A stretch of DNA of 64,000 bases, taken from the NCBI GenBank assembly GCA_016722065.1, contig JADKGX010000002.1:496001-560000 (forward strand). The letters are read 5' to 3'. This stretch comes from Planctomycetota bacterium. Lineage in GTDB: Bacteria > Planctomycetota > UBA8742 > UBA2392. Positions 19,064 to 28,360 of the stretch are shown in pieces. Made by a program: the position numbers and the translations under genes. Every line of letters starts with the position of its first letter. Position 1 is the stretch's first letter. Below the pieces are notes generated by a model, which ran no database searches, had not been told where the DNA came from, and saw only the letters and a program-made list of their open reading frames with translations.

Positions 19064-20503
19064 TTACTCGGCCTCATTCACGTCCGGAAACTGTACCCGT
19101 GCCCGGCTGGGCGCCACGGTCAGCACGGCCTTGCCGCCACTGAAGACCATGATTTTGCCGCTGCTTTGGGACAGCACCAGCGCCACGGCCTTGGTGGCTT
19201 TGGTCAGGGCCGCGGCCACCCGATGGCGCGTGCCCAGACCGCTGGTCAATTCAACGCGAATCTCGGCCGGGGGCGACAAGTAGGTGCCGGCGCTCTGGAT
19301 CACGCCGTTGCGGTTGACCACAAAGGCGCCGTCCAGGCTGGCAAACTCCTTGACGGTTTCTTCCAGTGCCGGGTCCAGCAGGTTTTTTTCGCGTTCCTCG
19401 TAACCACGAAACGGGTTGATGGTCAGTTGCTGGCACAACGCGCGCACGGCTTCGTCGTCACCGATCACCATCGTGGTGCCCACCGGGTGGCCTTCGCGAC
19501 CGTCTTCGGCGAGTTCCAGCAGAAGTTGCACGGCGCGCTCAAACACCTCCGGGGCGACGCTTTCGCGCGCGGCTTTGCCGTAGAGGCGGCTGGTCATCTG
19601 ACGCGGCATTTCAATGCGCACGGTGTCGTAGGAATCCGATCCGACTTCACCGCAGATGGCAATGGCACGGCTGGCCTGGCCCAGCAGGTCGCGCGCGCCG
19701 GCCGACAGCATGGCCAGTTGCACTGCGCTTTCCTCTCCCATGTCACTGCGTGAAAGTTTGACCACGCCGCGCGCGCGCCGGATCAAGGCCTCCGGTACAT
19801 CGCCAGCGCGGGTGGCCAACACGACGCGCTGATCAACGAAAGATTCCAGCAGCAGCGGGTTGCTTACGACATCCGTAAACAGCAGCAGCGTGCCGGCATC
19901 GATCTCGTCCGCAAAGCGCTGCATGTTGCGCAGCAAGGCGCGAATCACCTGGGGCAATCGGCGTGAAAGGCGCACACGGCCAGCTTTGACAGCGCCGCTG
20001 GCCAGAATCGAAATGAAATCGCTGCTGCTTTCGGCGGCAATGGCGGCTTGCAGGCGCTGCGGCGCATCCTTGAATGCCGCTACCAGCGCCGACAACGCCT
20101 TGAGGTACTTGTCGTGGCCCGCAGGCGAACTGATGAACAAGAACACCAGGTGAACTCGACCCAGTTCCGGGCGGCCGTAGTCAAAGCCGGCCTTGCTGCG
20201 CCCCACGATCAACACCACCTCTTCGCCGATATCCAGCGTGGCATGTGGCGCCGCCCAACCTGGGCCCAGTTGCGTGTTCAGCATGGCCTCGCGCGCCAGC
20301 ACGGCGGCGGAAAGGTCCAGTTGTTCGCCAGCGGAGAGGTTTAGGACGCGCGCCGCCGAAGACACCAGTTGTTCAAAGAACAGACGTTTGTCCGACCCGC
20401 GCAGCCGTATCACGCGGCCAGCCCGCAGCAAGGTGGCCAATGGCGATTCGTCACCCCCCGCAGGTGGCAACGATCCCAGAAACTCCGTCCTACTCTTGGC
20501 CAT
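19064..20503 (-). CDS. PTS EIIA - PK_C-like - diadenylate cyclase (DAC) fusion
   Basis: The 479-aa protein has three parts. Residues about 20-170 match PTS EIIA of the mannitol/fructose class, with the phospho-acceptor His in WAAPHATL (H87). Residues about 175-310 resemble the pyruvate-kinase C-terminal-like (PK_C) domain found before DAC domains of the DacZ type. Residues about 320-470 form a DAC/DisA_N domain with the catalytic motifs DGA (391-393) and GTRHR (424-428), plus NPFRGYEE and LDPALEETVKEFASLDGA. It is predicted to make c-di-AMP from two ATP, perhaps under EIIA control. It lies 27 bp after fmt on the same strand. Confidence 0.85.
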   Translation of the reverse strand: MAKSRTEFLGSLPPAGGDESPLATLLRAGRVIRLRGSDKRLFFEQLVSSAARVLNLSAGEQLDLSAAVLAREAMLNTQLGPGWAAPHATLDIGEEVVLIVGRSKAGFDYGRPELGRVHLVFLFISSPAGHDKYLKALSALVAAFKDAPQRLQAAIAAESSSDFISILASGAVKAGRVRLSRRLPQVIRALLRNMQRFADEIDAGTLLLFTDVVSNPLLLESFVDQRVVLATRAGDVPEALIRRARGVVKLSRSDMGEESAVQLAMLSAGARDLLGQASRAIAICGEVGSDSYDTVRIEMPRQMTSRLYGKAARESVAPEVFERAVQLLLELAEDGREGHPVGTTMVIGDDEAVRALCQQLTINPFRGYEEREKNLLDPALEETVKEFASLDGAFVVNRNGVIQSAGTYLSPPAEIRVELTSGLGTRHRVAAALTKATKAVALVLSQSSGKIMVFSGGKAVLTVAPSRARVQFPDVNEAE

Positions 20504-20530
20504 GTTCGCTTTGGTCTGCCAGGTTGCTGA

Positions 20531-21478
20531 TCAGCCTGCCACCGCAAGGGCAAACCTGCCCCCGGCCTTCAGCCGCAGGCCGTTAGCGGCATCGCGCGCC
20601 GCAACACGCGGCTTGCCTTCCAACTGTACGTGCGTCAGGGTCAATGCGCCTTCACCACAGGCTACGGTGATGCCCTGGCTGTCCACGGCCAGCACCACAC
20701 CCGGCGACCCTTGCCCCTGGCCAAGCTGGGTGCGGTGCACCAACAGCCTTCGATCACCATCTGGCGATTGCAACACACACTCCGCGCGGGGCCAGGGCTG
20801 CATGGCGCGGACCACGTTATGAAGCCGCTTTGCCGGCAGACGAAAATCCAGCACGCCGTCCTGCTTGCTCAGGGGCGGGGCAAAGGTTGCCTCGGCCTCC
20901 AGCTGTTGGCGCGCGGTCAAGTTTGGCAGCGCGTGCAGCACATCACGCAGCATCGGCCCGCCAAGTTCGCCTGCCTGGGCCAGCAGTTGCTCGGCATCCA
21001 GTTCCGGGTCCAGACGCCAGGGCACCTGGGCGAGAATCGGGCCTGCATCCATCTGGCGCACCAGCCGCATTACGGTCAAGCCGGAATCGACCACACCTTC
21101 CAGCACCGCGCGCTGCACGGGCGCCGCGCCGCGATAGCGGGGCAGGGCGCTGGGGTGAAAGTTCAGGCAGCCAAACTGCGGCAGATTCAACAGGACCCGC
21201 TTGAGAAACTGGCCAAACGCCACAACCACAATCACATCCGGGCGCAGTTCGGTGATACGTTCCAGCGCCGCGCCTTCATTGACGCTGGCCACCTCATGCA
21301 GTTCCAGACCCAGTTGCAAGGCAGCCTGGCCCACCGGGCTTGGTTCAGCCCCGCCGCGTCGCGACCGCCGCGCCGCAGGCTGGGTGAACACAGCCAAGGG
21401 CCGCAACAGAGGGTCTGCGGCCAACAGGCGAAGTGCCGGCACTGCAAGTTCCGGCGTGCCAAAGAAAAGAGTCCGCAT
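20531..21478 (-). CDS. fmt: Methionyl-tRNA formyltransferase
   Basis: Fmt (315 aa) transfers a formyl group from 10-formyl-THF to initiator Met-tRNA. The formyltransferase fold shows FFGTPELAVPALRLL at the N-terminus, the SALPRYRGAAPVQ catalytic segment (following the NFHPS Asn/His), a DAGPIL loop, and a C-terminal tRNA-binding domain from about residue 205. Length is normal. It is isolated from the upstream secreted-protein gene by a terminator at 21574-21601 and leads into the EIIA-DAC gene. Confidence 0.95.
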   Translation of the reverse strand: MRTLFFGTPELAVPALRLLAADPLLRPLAVFTQPAARRSRRGGAEPSPVGQAALQLGLELHEVASVNEGAALERITELRPDVIVVVAFGQFLKRVLLNLPQFGCLNFHPSALPRYRGAAPVQRAVLEGVVDSGLTVMRLVRQMDAGPILAQVPWRLDPELDAEQLLAQAGELGGPMLRDVLHALPNLTARQQLEAEATFAPPLSKQDGVLDFRLPAKRLHNVVRAMQPWPRAECVLQSPDGDRRLLVHRTQLGQGQGSPGVVLAVDSQGITVACGEGALTLTHVQLEGKPRVAARDAANGLRLKAGGRFALAVAG

Positions 21479-21573
21479 GATGAACGCCAGGCCCCCAACC
21501 AGTGCGAAAAAGCAGACAGCCGCGCAAGGTTAGCAGCGACGGCAGAAATACCAACGCGCCGACAAAGCCCGCC

Positions 21574-21601
21574 AAACAAAAGACCCGCCCGAAGGCGGGT
21601 C
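21574..21601 (-). terminator. Terminator after the secreted propeller-like gene
   Basis: On the minus strand, an 8-bp GACCCGCC/GGCGGGTC stem with a TTCG loop is followed by TTTTGTTT. It ends the gene at 21620-23962 before fmt. Confidence 0.85.
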
Positions 21602-21619
21602 CGATTGCTATCCGGCAGG

Positions 21620-23962
21620 CTACTTGAACTTGAAAGTGGTCAAGCCGGTGTTGCCTGCCACGAAGAACTCTTTCAACTTGGGGTTGATGGCCGCCAATCC
21701 CTTGGGCTGGCGGCTCCAGGCGTACAACTTGATCTGGCTCTTGGCCACATTGACGCTGATCACGCCTGCAGGGCAGGCAAAGGCACAGGCGTTTTCGTCG
21801 CCCCAATACCGTCCGCCAAAGAACGGTGCCGCGGCCGTCGTGCCATACGTGCTGCTGCCGGGCAGTTCTTCGGACTTGAACACCGCACTGAAGTTCTTGC
21901 TGATCGGGTCCCCGCCTGCGGCCGGGCTGACCACGCAGAAGTTCACGCCGGTATAACTCCACTTGTTCACTTCATTGACCAGCACGGCTTCATGCTTCTT
22001 GTTCACAAAGGCCGTGACGCAGGTGTCGCCGACATACATGGGGTCAATCTCTGCCACGTTGTAGGCCACGATCACCTTGGCCTTTTCGTCGATCAGCTTC
22101 AGGGACCCTTCACCCACCAGGCGCTCGGTCACCAGGAACTCGTCACACTTGTCGCCAATCCACAGGCAAACCGCCTGGGCGTCTTTGTAGTCGCAGCGAT
22201 AAACCTGCTTCGGGTCACCGCCTGCAAAGGCCTGCAACATGACGTTGCCGCCGTCTTCTTTGGGTTGCGAATACACCACGCCACTGAAATCCGGCATCGG
22301 GCGCGACCAGGTACCGGGCACCGCCGGCAGCGAAGCAACCACCTTTGCCGTCGCCACGTCAATCAGCCAGGCGCCCTTGCTGCGCACGCAGGCCATCAAC
22401 TTGTCGCCCTTTTCATTGAAGGCTACGAACTCGCCCAGCACGCCCTTGGACATCGGCTTCTCAAACGGAATGCTGGCCAGTTCTTCGCGGGTCTTTGCGT
22501 CCAGCACGAACACCCGGTCCAGTGTCAACACGGCCACGCGCTTGCCGGCGGCGTCGTAGCTCATGGCCAGCGGCACGAACTCAATCGCGCTGGCTTTGTA
22601 CAGCAACTCGGGCCAGTCGCCGCTTTTGCCGGCAATGATGCCGTACTTGTTGGCCACGGCTTTGGCACCATTGCTGACACTGTAAAACGGCTCGTCATCC
22701 AACTCGCCCATGGCCTCGTCGTGAGCGACTGTGGTGGCCCACAGTTCCTTCATGGTGGAGAGTTCAAAGGCCTTCAATGCGGCGCGCTGTGGCGTTTTGT
22801 TTTCCAGAAACACACCGATGTTGCCTTCGGGGGCAAAGCCCACGCAGGCGTCGTTGTATTGCGTCTTGTAGACGCGCTCCCAGCTTCCGCGCTTGACCAT
22901 CACGCGGTCGATACCGTCAATCGGCGAGGCCACAATGAAACCGCCGTCCGGGCTTAGGGTGAAACGGTTTTGCGTGTTGCCGCCCCAGTCGTCGGGGCTG
23001 GTCTGCACTTCCTTCAAGTCGCCCTTGGCGGCATCAAACACCAGGCAAGACATTTCACAGGGGCCGGAAACGCTGCCTGCGCTGCGCGGGCGCGTGCACA
23101 GCACAACGACTTCTTTTTCGGTCACGGCAAACACGGCCTCGCGGTCCTTGGGTGGCACACCGAACTGGCTGTGGGCCCACTTCAAGTTGAGTTGCTTGCC
23201 TTCGGCGCTGAACAACGTTGCGTCAGCCCCGGTCAAGTTCTTGCCGTTGGCGTCGTACTTGGTCAGCACACTCAAGGCGTACTTGCCACCCATGCCGCTG
23301 TGCACGCGATAGTTGGCGGCAGGTTGCTTGTCTTTGTCTTTTTCTTTGTCCCGGCCGGGGCCCTTTTCTTTGGCTTTGACTTCTTTGACCGGCACGTCTT
23401 TGTCGATGCCTGCGGCCAACTTGCACTTGCCTGTCTTTGGTTCCACAAACAGCGTCATGGCCTGGTAGCAGATCACCGCCCACTGGCCGCAATCAAAGGC
23501 CATGCGCGGAATGTCGTCAGTGAAGGCTGGGCACTCCTTGGGCAGCTTCACGGTCAAGGTGCGAAGCTGCGCGGTCTTGAACTCATAAAACGCGAATTTC
23601 AGGGCATGTCCGTCTACTTCGTAACCCGCAAGCCGGTAGCAATACTCATCGGTTACGCCAATGCGCGGCTGGTTGCCACCATTGGAGAACATCTCGGCCA
23701 CTTCATAGGCGCCCTCAACCTTTACGTCTTCTATCTCAAGCTGAGGCAGCGTTACTTTGCCAGCGTTCTTGCCCCAATTGCCGCCGCCGGGCTGGCCGGG
23801 CTGGCCGCCATTGTTGCCGTTGCCGCCGCCGGGGCCCTTGCCGCCCTGACCGCCGCCGGGGCCTTTGCCGCCGCCGGGGCCGCGCTGGGCCAACACAAGG
23901 CCCGGGCCAAACAACATCGTGAGCAGCAACAGACAGCCCATCAGGCCGGCAAAAGTGCGCAT
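21620..23962 (-). CDS. Secreted protein with Gly/Pro-rich linker and WD40-like repeats
   Basis: The 780-aa product has a signal peptide (LLLLTMLFGPGLVLAQ), then a glycine/proline repeat linker at about 26-66. A long region follows that reads like a WD40/YncE-type beta-propeller (FTLSPDGGFIVASP, AAGKRVAVLTLDRVFVLDAKT, EFVAFNEKGDKLMACV). A Lys/Asp/Glu-rich stretch sits near residue 200. It is probably a surface or periplasmic scaffold; no enzymatic motif is seen. A terminator follows. Confidence 0.65.
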   Translation of the reverse strand: MRTFAGLMGCLLLLTMLFGPGLVLAQRGPGGGKGPGGGQGGKGPGGGNGNNGGQPGQPGGGNWGKNAGKVTLPQLEIEDVKVEGAYEVAEMFSNGGNQPRIGVTDEYCYRLAGYEVDGHALKFAFYEFKTAQLRTLTVKLPKECPAFTDDIPRMAFDCGQWAVICYQAMTLFVEPKTGKCKLAAGIDKDVPVKEVKAKEKGPGRDKEKDKDKQPAANYRVHSGMGGKYALSVLTKYDANGKNLTGADATLFSAEGKQLNLKWAHSQFGVPPKDREAVFAVTEKEVVVLCTRPRSAGSVSGPCEMSCLVFDAAKGDLKEVQTSPDDWGGNTQNRFTLSPDGGFIVASPIDGIDRVMVKRGSWERVYKTQYNDACVGFAPEGNIGVFLENKTPQRAALKAFELSTMKELWATTVAHDEAMGELDDEPFYSVSNGAKAVANKYGIIAGKSGDWPELLYKASAIEFVPLAMSYDAAGKRVAVLTLDRVFVLDAKTREELASIPFEKPMSKGVLGEFVAFNEKGDKLMACVRSKGAWLIDVATAKVVASLPAVPGTWSRPMPDFSGVVYSQPKEDGGNVMLQAFAGGDPKQVYRCDYKDAQAVCLWIGDKCDEFLVTERLVGEGSLKLIDEKAKVIVAYNVAEIDPMYVGDTCVTAFVNKKHEAVLVNEVNKWSYTGVNFCVVSPAAGGDPISKNFSAVFKSEELPGSSTYGTTAAAPFFGGRYWGDENACAFACPAGVISVNVAKSQIKLYAWSRQPKGLAAINPKLKEFFVAGNTGLTTFKFK

Positions 23963-24205
23963 TACATTACCCCTGTTCGTTTAGCCCGCCGCGCTGGCCA
24001 GACTGTCCTTGTGAATCGTCATACAACCCGGTTTACAGCCAAGAGTTGCGTTCCATTGCGCAACAATTTTGCGGGCCCTTCATGGCGCGTTGCTTACCCC
24101 GGTTTGAATGCCTGTTTCGTAACCCGGGGGTCTGTTCGTTTCTACTTGCTGCAAAAGACCCAGCCTTGGGCACCTAGGTTCCGTAATTGCTTGCCCTTGA
24201 GGCAC

Positions 24206-25048
24206 TTACCCTGTTTGCAGCAAGGCCTGCCAGCGGGCCAGGTTCTGGGCGCGATCGTGTTCGCCCTTGGCTTGATAACAGCCAATCAGATTTTGCAGGG
24301 TTCTGAAAAGAATTTCACGGTCGGAGACCGGTTTCAGAAGCCGGGTATCCAGCGGGCCCGGCGCGTATTGGCCTATCAGCCCAGTGATGTCGCCCATCGT
24401 CAGGCGTTTGAAGCCGTCCAGCGGGTCAAAGTAGGTGCCAATTCCAAGGTCTGCATCTCCGTAAAAGCCCAAAAAGTGCCCCGGAGAGCCGATGCCGTAA
24501 ACCGGAAGTTCCAGCCGCCGCCCCACAAGTATCGCAACACTTGCCAGGCTGATCGGAATGCCCAGCCCCGTGGCCAGCACGCACTGCAGGTAACTGTTTT
24601 CTGGGGCGTAGTAGTCATTGCGGTTGCCGCGCAGGCCCGCTTCTTGCAGCACGGTGGCAATCGCGGCCAGGCCGTTGTCATAGGCCCGGTCACCACTGAG
24701 CTGGCGGCCCACCGCTTGCGCAAGTTCGTCCAGGCGCTGGCGTGGATCTGGTGTTGCTTCGACCAGTGCCGTTTGCCCCAGCAAGATCAGCGCCGATTCG
24801 AAGTCAGGGTTTCTGGCCGTGGCGATTTCGCGCCAGGCCGGCTCATGGCGCGTGAACACCGCACGATGCACCGCCATGCCCAGATTGCGGCGCACCTGCA
24901 CGCTGGCGTTTTCAGCGCGCGCGACGACCTGTTCGAGTTCGCCGTCGCCCAGTTCGGCAAGCCGCTTGAGAAGCCCTTCGACCTGACCCGTGTCGGGGTC
25001 ATCCAGCAGCCGAATCAGGCCTTCCAGATTGTTCTGTGTCAGTGGCAC
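24206..25048 (-). CDS. SirB1-like (transglutaminase-like) protein
   Basis: This protein matches the SirB1/transglutaminase-like family around PENSYLQCVLATGLGIPISL...RRLELPVYGIGSPGHFL, with a C-terminal TPR-like helical stretch (QNLIGCYQAKGEHDRAQNLA). These are usually non-peptidase homologues of unknown role. Starts are uncertain: GTG 25048 (AAGGGAAG just before; 280 aa) is preferred, and ATG 25075 is the alternative. It is divergent from, and overlaps the leader of, the zinc-ribbon gene. Confidence 0.7.
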   Translation of the reverse strand: MPLTQNNLEGLIRLLDDPDTGQVEGLLKRLAELGDGELEQVVARAENASVQVRRNLGMAVHRAVFTRHEPAWREIATARNPDFESALILLGQTALVEATPDPRQRLDELAQAVGRQLSGDRAYDNGLAAIATVLQEAGLRGNRNDYYAPENSYLQCVLATGLGIPISLASVAILVGRRLELPVYGIGSPGHFLGFYGDADLGIGTYFDPLDGFKRLTMGDITGLIGQYAPGPLDTRLLKPVSDREILFRTLQNLIGCYQAKGEHDRAQNLARWQALLQTG

Positions 25049-25086
25049 GCACTTCCCTTTCCGGGGTTGCAGCATACCCTGTATGC

Positions 25087-25578
25087 ATGGTTCAAGGCAA
25101 AGACAGTCGCTTGTCAGCCTGCCCGCGCTGCGCAAACGCCGCTGCTGGGCAAGGCGACCGTTGCATCTTTTGTGGGGCAAGCCTGCTGACGGAATCAGTG
25201 CGCAACTGGCGTGCCGTCTACCACGCCTACAGTTATGCAGACGGCTTGCTGGCTACTTCGGCACTGCGAAGCTACGGCCTGGTGGCGCGCATGGCCTGCC
25301 AGGGGGCAGAGCGCGTGTTGATGGGCTCGGCCCACGGTGTCGTGCAGGTCGCGCAGGGCGATCACCTGCTTGCGCAAGAAGTCCTGCGCCAGATTCGTGG
25401 CGTGCGCACAGACACCGAATACCTGGAGTGGCAGGCCATCAAGCACGGCCGCAAGGTCAAGCGGGGCCTGCTGATCGGGGCAATCGCGGCACTGGCGGCA
25501 GCGTCGTCGATGGCCGTGGCGCTTTTGAGCACGGCACCCGAACGCCCGGAAGTGCGCCCCGCACAGACACGCCGCTAA
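25087..25578 (+). CDS. Zinc-ribbon membrane protein with DUF2007-like domain
   Basis: The start at ATG 25087 gives 163 aa. Residues about 10-32 form a zinc ribbon (CPRC...CIFC). A DUF2007-like segment follows (YADGLLATSALRSYGL...LLAQEVLRQIRG), and a single hydrophobic helix lies near the C-terminus (LLIGAIAALAAASSMAVALL). This arrangement suggests a membrane-attached signalling or adaptor protein. It ends 2 bp before the HAD phosphatase gene, so they are likely co-expressed. Confidence 0.65.
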   Translation: MVQGKDSRLSACPRCANAAAGQGDRCIFCGASLLTESVRNWRAVYHAYSYADGLLATSALRSYGLVARMACQGAERVLMGSAHGVVQVAQGDHLLAQEVLRQIRGVRTDTEYLEWQAIKHGRKVKRGLLIGAIAALAAASSMAVALLSTAPERPEVRPAQTRR

Positions 25579-25579
25579 G

Positions 25580-26203
25580 ATGCTTGCGTCGATCCACACG
25601 GTTCTGTTTGACCTTGACGGCACGTTGACGGTGCCAGTGTTTGATTTTGCCGCCATTCGGGCACGGCTGGAGATTCCGACCGGGGCCAACATCACACAGA
25701 CGATCGATCAAATGCCAGAACCTCTGCGCAGCGCAAAGTATGAACAATTGCGCATGCTTGAACTGGAAACCGCCCAGTTGGCTGTGGCCAACACCGGCGC
25801 GGTGGAGTTGACCCGGGTACTTGCCAGCCGTGGAATCGCCACCGGCATCGTGACGCGCAATTTCCCGCAAGCGGCTGCGCATACCTTGAAAGCGATTGGT
25901 GTGCACGTTGATGTCGTTATGACGCGCGAATGTGCCGCGCCAAAACCGGCGCCAGATGGCGTACTGGAGGCACTCTCCAGGCTGGGCAAGCAGGCCCGGG
26001 GCGCGCTGATGGTCGGCGATTACCTGGACGACATGCTGGCCGGCCAGGCCGCTGGCGTGCGCACCTGCCTGGTCACCAACGGGGCGGCGCCAAAGTTTCA
26101 GGCTGATCTTTTTGTGGACTCGCCCGCCGAGTTGCTTGGGCTCTTTCAAGCACACTGGAAACAGCAGGGGCGGCCACAAGGGCCGCCCCTGTTGATGAGT
26201 TGA
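25580..26203 (+). CDS. HAD-superfamily phosphatase, phosphoglycolate-phosphatase-like
   Basis: The 207-aa HAD hydrolase has the nucleophile motif FDLDGTLT, motif II Thr in IVTRNFP, the Lys region APKPAPDGV and the acidic motif GDYLDDMLAG. The small helical cap at about 20-80 fits subclass IA, as in phosphoglycolate or related sugar-phosphate phosphatases. The substrate is not certain. It follows the zinc-ribbon gene by 1 bp, and the bidirectional terminator at 26165 overlaps its last codons. Confidence 0.8.
   Translation: MLASIHTVLFDLDGTLTVPVFDFAAIRARLEIPTGANITQTIDQMPEPLRSAKYEQLRMLELETAQLAVANTGAVELTRVLASRGIATGIVTRNFPQAAAHTLKAIGVHVDVVMTRECAAPKPAPDGVLEALSRLGKQARGALMVGDYLDDMLAGQAAGVRTCLVTNGAAPKFQADLFVDSPAELLGLFQAHWKQQGRPQGPPLLMS
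26165..26191. terminator. Bidirectional terminator hairpin
   Basis: A perfect 11-bp stem CAGGGGCGGCC/GGCCGCCCCTG closes a 5-nt loop. It lies between the convergent HAD gene and the first Cys-Trp-tail protein. The stem core recurs at 28312, 51131 and 51921. Confidence 0.7.
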
Positions 26204-26208
26204 CGGTA

Positions 26209-28131
26209 CTAGGCTGCCTTGCGGCGCCCAAGTATTGCAGCCGCCGCCATCAGGCCCAAGGCAGCCAGCAGCGCCCAGGTTGTGTCGCCGCTTGAAGTTG
26301 CGGCACAGCCGCCGCCACCCCCGCCGCCGCCACCGGTGAACGTGCCGCCGCCGCCACCGCTAATTGAGACCACGATTGTGAAGTTGGCGGTCGAGTTGTT
26401 GGTGCCGTCAGAGACCTGAATCGTGAACGGATAGGAACCCGTCGCTGTAGGCGAGCCGCTGATCACGCAGGTTGCAGAGCTGACAGCGCCCAAGGTCAGG
26501 CCAGGCGGCAATGTCGACATGGGCCCAAGCTGCCAGTTATAGGTGCCTGTGCCACCCTGGGCCGTGATGTTGGCCGCGTAGGGTGTGCTGAGCGTGCCGT
26601 TGGGGACAGTGACAGTGATGATCGTCAGGGTGCCCGTGGGTGAAACCGTCATGGTGTAGTTGCCATTGACGGTGCCACCACCGGTCACCGTAACCACAAT
26701 GCTGTTGAATGCGCCGTTGACGGTCGGTGTACCAGTCAGGTTGCCACCCGTGGACATGGTCAAACCAGCCGGGAGCCCGGTGGCAGACCAGGTGTACGGC
26801 ATAGTTCCGCCGGTGGCCGTAAACGTGACGCCGATGTACGCAGTGCCCTGTACGCCGCTGGGCAACGATGTGCCCGCCGTTGGACTGGCAATCGTCAGAG
26901 CGCCGCTGCCCGCAGCGTTGATCGTGTATGTTTCTTCACGAAACTCGCCTGTCGTGCCATTGGTCGCCCGCACCGTAACCATGGTGCCGTTAGCTGGCGC
27001 AGTCGAAATCTGGATCGTGGACGTGTTGCCCGTCGTTGGGGTCAAGCTGACACCCGCGGGCCACGTGCCCTGTTGCGACCATGTGTACGAAGGTGTACCG
27101 CTGCCACCAGAGGCCGTCAGCAACTGGCTGGAGGTGATGATCTTGCTGGAAGGCGTAATCGTAACTGGTGCTACTGCCGTGTCCGGCGAAGCAGGCACCT
27201 GGCTCATGCGCGCAGGAGTCTGGAACGTGAAGTAGAACAGGCCCAGTTTGTCGCCTGTCATTGCCGGGCCGGCTTTCATGACGACGCGGAACTTGTGAAT
27301 GCCCGAGTAGGCAGGCGTGGTGTAAGCCGGAGTTATGGCCTCGCCACCGTCGGCCACAGTGATGGTACCTTGGGCCAGACTGCCCCCGCCGACATCCATG
27401 TCATAGAACGAAGCCGTCATGGGCCCCGTGCCGCTGGTGCCGGCCTGGGCGGCCGTAAAATTGAAGCCGTACAGGCTCATCTTGCAAGCAACTGGAGTCG
27501 CGCCGAAATTGATGTCGTAATTGAACTGAATCTGGTCCGAAGCAACGTCCAGCAGGGCTTCCATGTGGCCAGCGGCCAGAAAGGAAGCAAAGTAGCCACC
27601 CGAACCCGCCGATTGGCCAATGCCGATGGACAGGGCGTCATCCTTAGCGCTGTTGGCGGTGGTGCCGGTTGCTGCGCCGGCGCCGTTGTCGACCACCACG
27701 GTCACCGTGTCAGGAAACGTTCCCGCGTCATCTTGCCAAGAATACTCAATCACAAACGTGTGCACGCCAGCATAGGCGGGCGTCACGTAAGTCGGGGCCG
27801 GGCTCGAGGTGCCGCCACCGGCGCCTGGTGTAGCAAAACTGAAAATGCGGTAGCCGTTGTTCCACTCCGTCGTGTTCGGGGCACTGGCCATGCGGTCGAT
27901 ATCAAGAATGGTCCAGCGCGCGCCCGCTGTCGTTGTGTACGAACAGGTCAGCGTGAAGGTCTCAACGTGCGTCGTCGCACCGAAGTCAATCGTTAGCACC
28001 ATCTTGCGGTGAAGATCCGCCGAAGTGTTGAACGCCTGATTCGAGTTCAACGAAAACGCTGCCTGTGCAGTGCTTGCCAAGATCGCACAAGCCAGCGCCA
28101 GCATCGCAAGCCAGCCCATTGCCTTTGACAT
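26209..28131 (-). CDS. Exported Ig-like repeat protein with Cys-Trp-TM-Arg C-terminal tail
   Basis: The ATG at 28131 is preceded by GGGGAGG; earlier starts are rejected. The signal peptide ends near STAQAAF. The 640-aa protein has two PA14/CUB-like beta regions at the N-terminal half and He_PIG/Ig-like repeats later (WSATGLPAGLTMSTGGNLTGTP). The C-terminus is a glycine run, a single Cys, then TTW, a hydrophobic helix and RRK. Such tripartite tails are sorting signals (compare MYXO-CTERM and JDVT-CTERM), so surface anchoring is inferred. It lies 3' of the Calx-beta protein gene on the same strand. Confidence 0.75.
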   Translation of the reverse strand: MSKAMGWLAMLALACAILASTAQAAFSLNSNQAFNTSADLHRKMVLTIDFGATTHVETFTLTCSYTTTAGARWTILDIDRMASAPNTTEWNNGYRIFSFATPGAGGGTSSPAPTYVTPAYAGVHTFVIEYSWQDDAGTFPDTVTVVVDNGAGAATGTTANSAKDDALSIGIGQSAGSGGYFASFLAAGHMEALLDVASDQIQFNYDINFGATPVACKMSLYGFNFTAAQAGTSGTGPMTASFYDMDVGGGSLAQGTITVADGGEAITPAYTTPAYSGIHKFRVVMKAGPAMTGDKLGLFYFTFQTPARMSQVPASPDTAVAPVTITPSSKIITSSQLLTASGGSGTPSYTWSQQGTWPAGVSLTPTTGNTSTIQISTAPANGTMVTVRATNGTTGEFREETYTINAAGSGALTIASPTAGTSLPSGVQGTAYIGVTFTATGGTMPYTWSATGLPAGLTMSTGGNLTGTPTVNGAFNSIVVTVTGGGTVNGNYTMTVSPTGTLTIITVTVPNGTLSTPYAANITAQGGTGTYNWQLGPMSTLPPGLTLGAVSSATCVISGSPTATGSYPFTIQVSDGTNNSTANFTIVVSISGGGGGTFTGGGGGGGGGCAATSSGDTTWALLAALGLMAAAAILGRRKAA

Positions 28132-28311
28132 CGAATGCCTCCCCGTCCTGAAATATCCAGCAATATGCCACCCCGCAACCGCGTGGCGTTCCTCAACGCT
28201 GGAATCCCTGTCCCCAAGTGCGATCAAGGATAGAAATCTTACACGCAGGTTTCAAACCCAACTGGCCTGCCAAATCAGAATCGCTGCAGCAGGAATACAC
28301 GAAAAAACTAC

Positions 28312-28336
28312 AGGGGCGGCCACTCGGGCCGCCCCT
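28312..28336. terminator. Terminator after the Calx-beta protein gene
   Basis: AGGGGCGGCC (28312-28321) pairs with GGCCGCCCCT (28327-28336). On the minus strand it is followed by a T-run (TGTAGTTTTTT), so it terminates the gene ending at 28361. Confidence 0.85.
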
Positions 28337-28360
28337 TTTGAACCCTCTTGCGCACAAGGC

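Noticed and set aside
20630..25189. Long plus-strand ORFs (775 and 739 aa) across fmt, the propeller-like and SirB1-like genes
   Set aside because: They run antisense to three genes with clear protein features, lack signals or domains, and span several transcription units.
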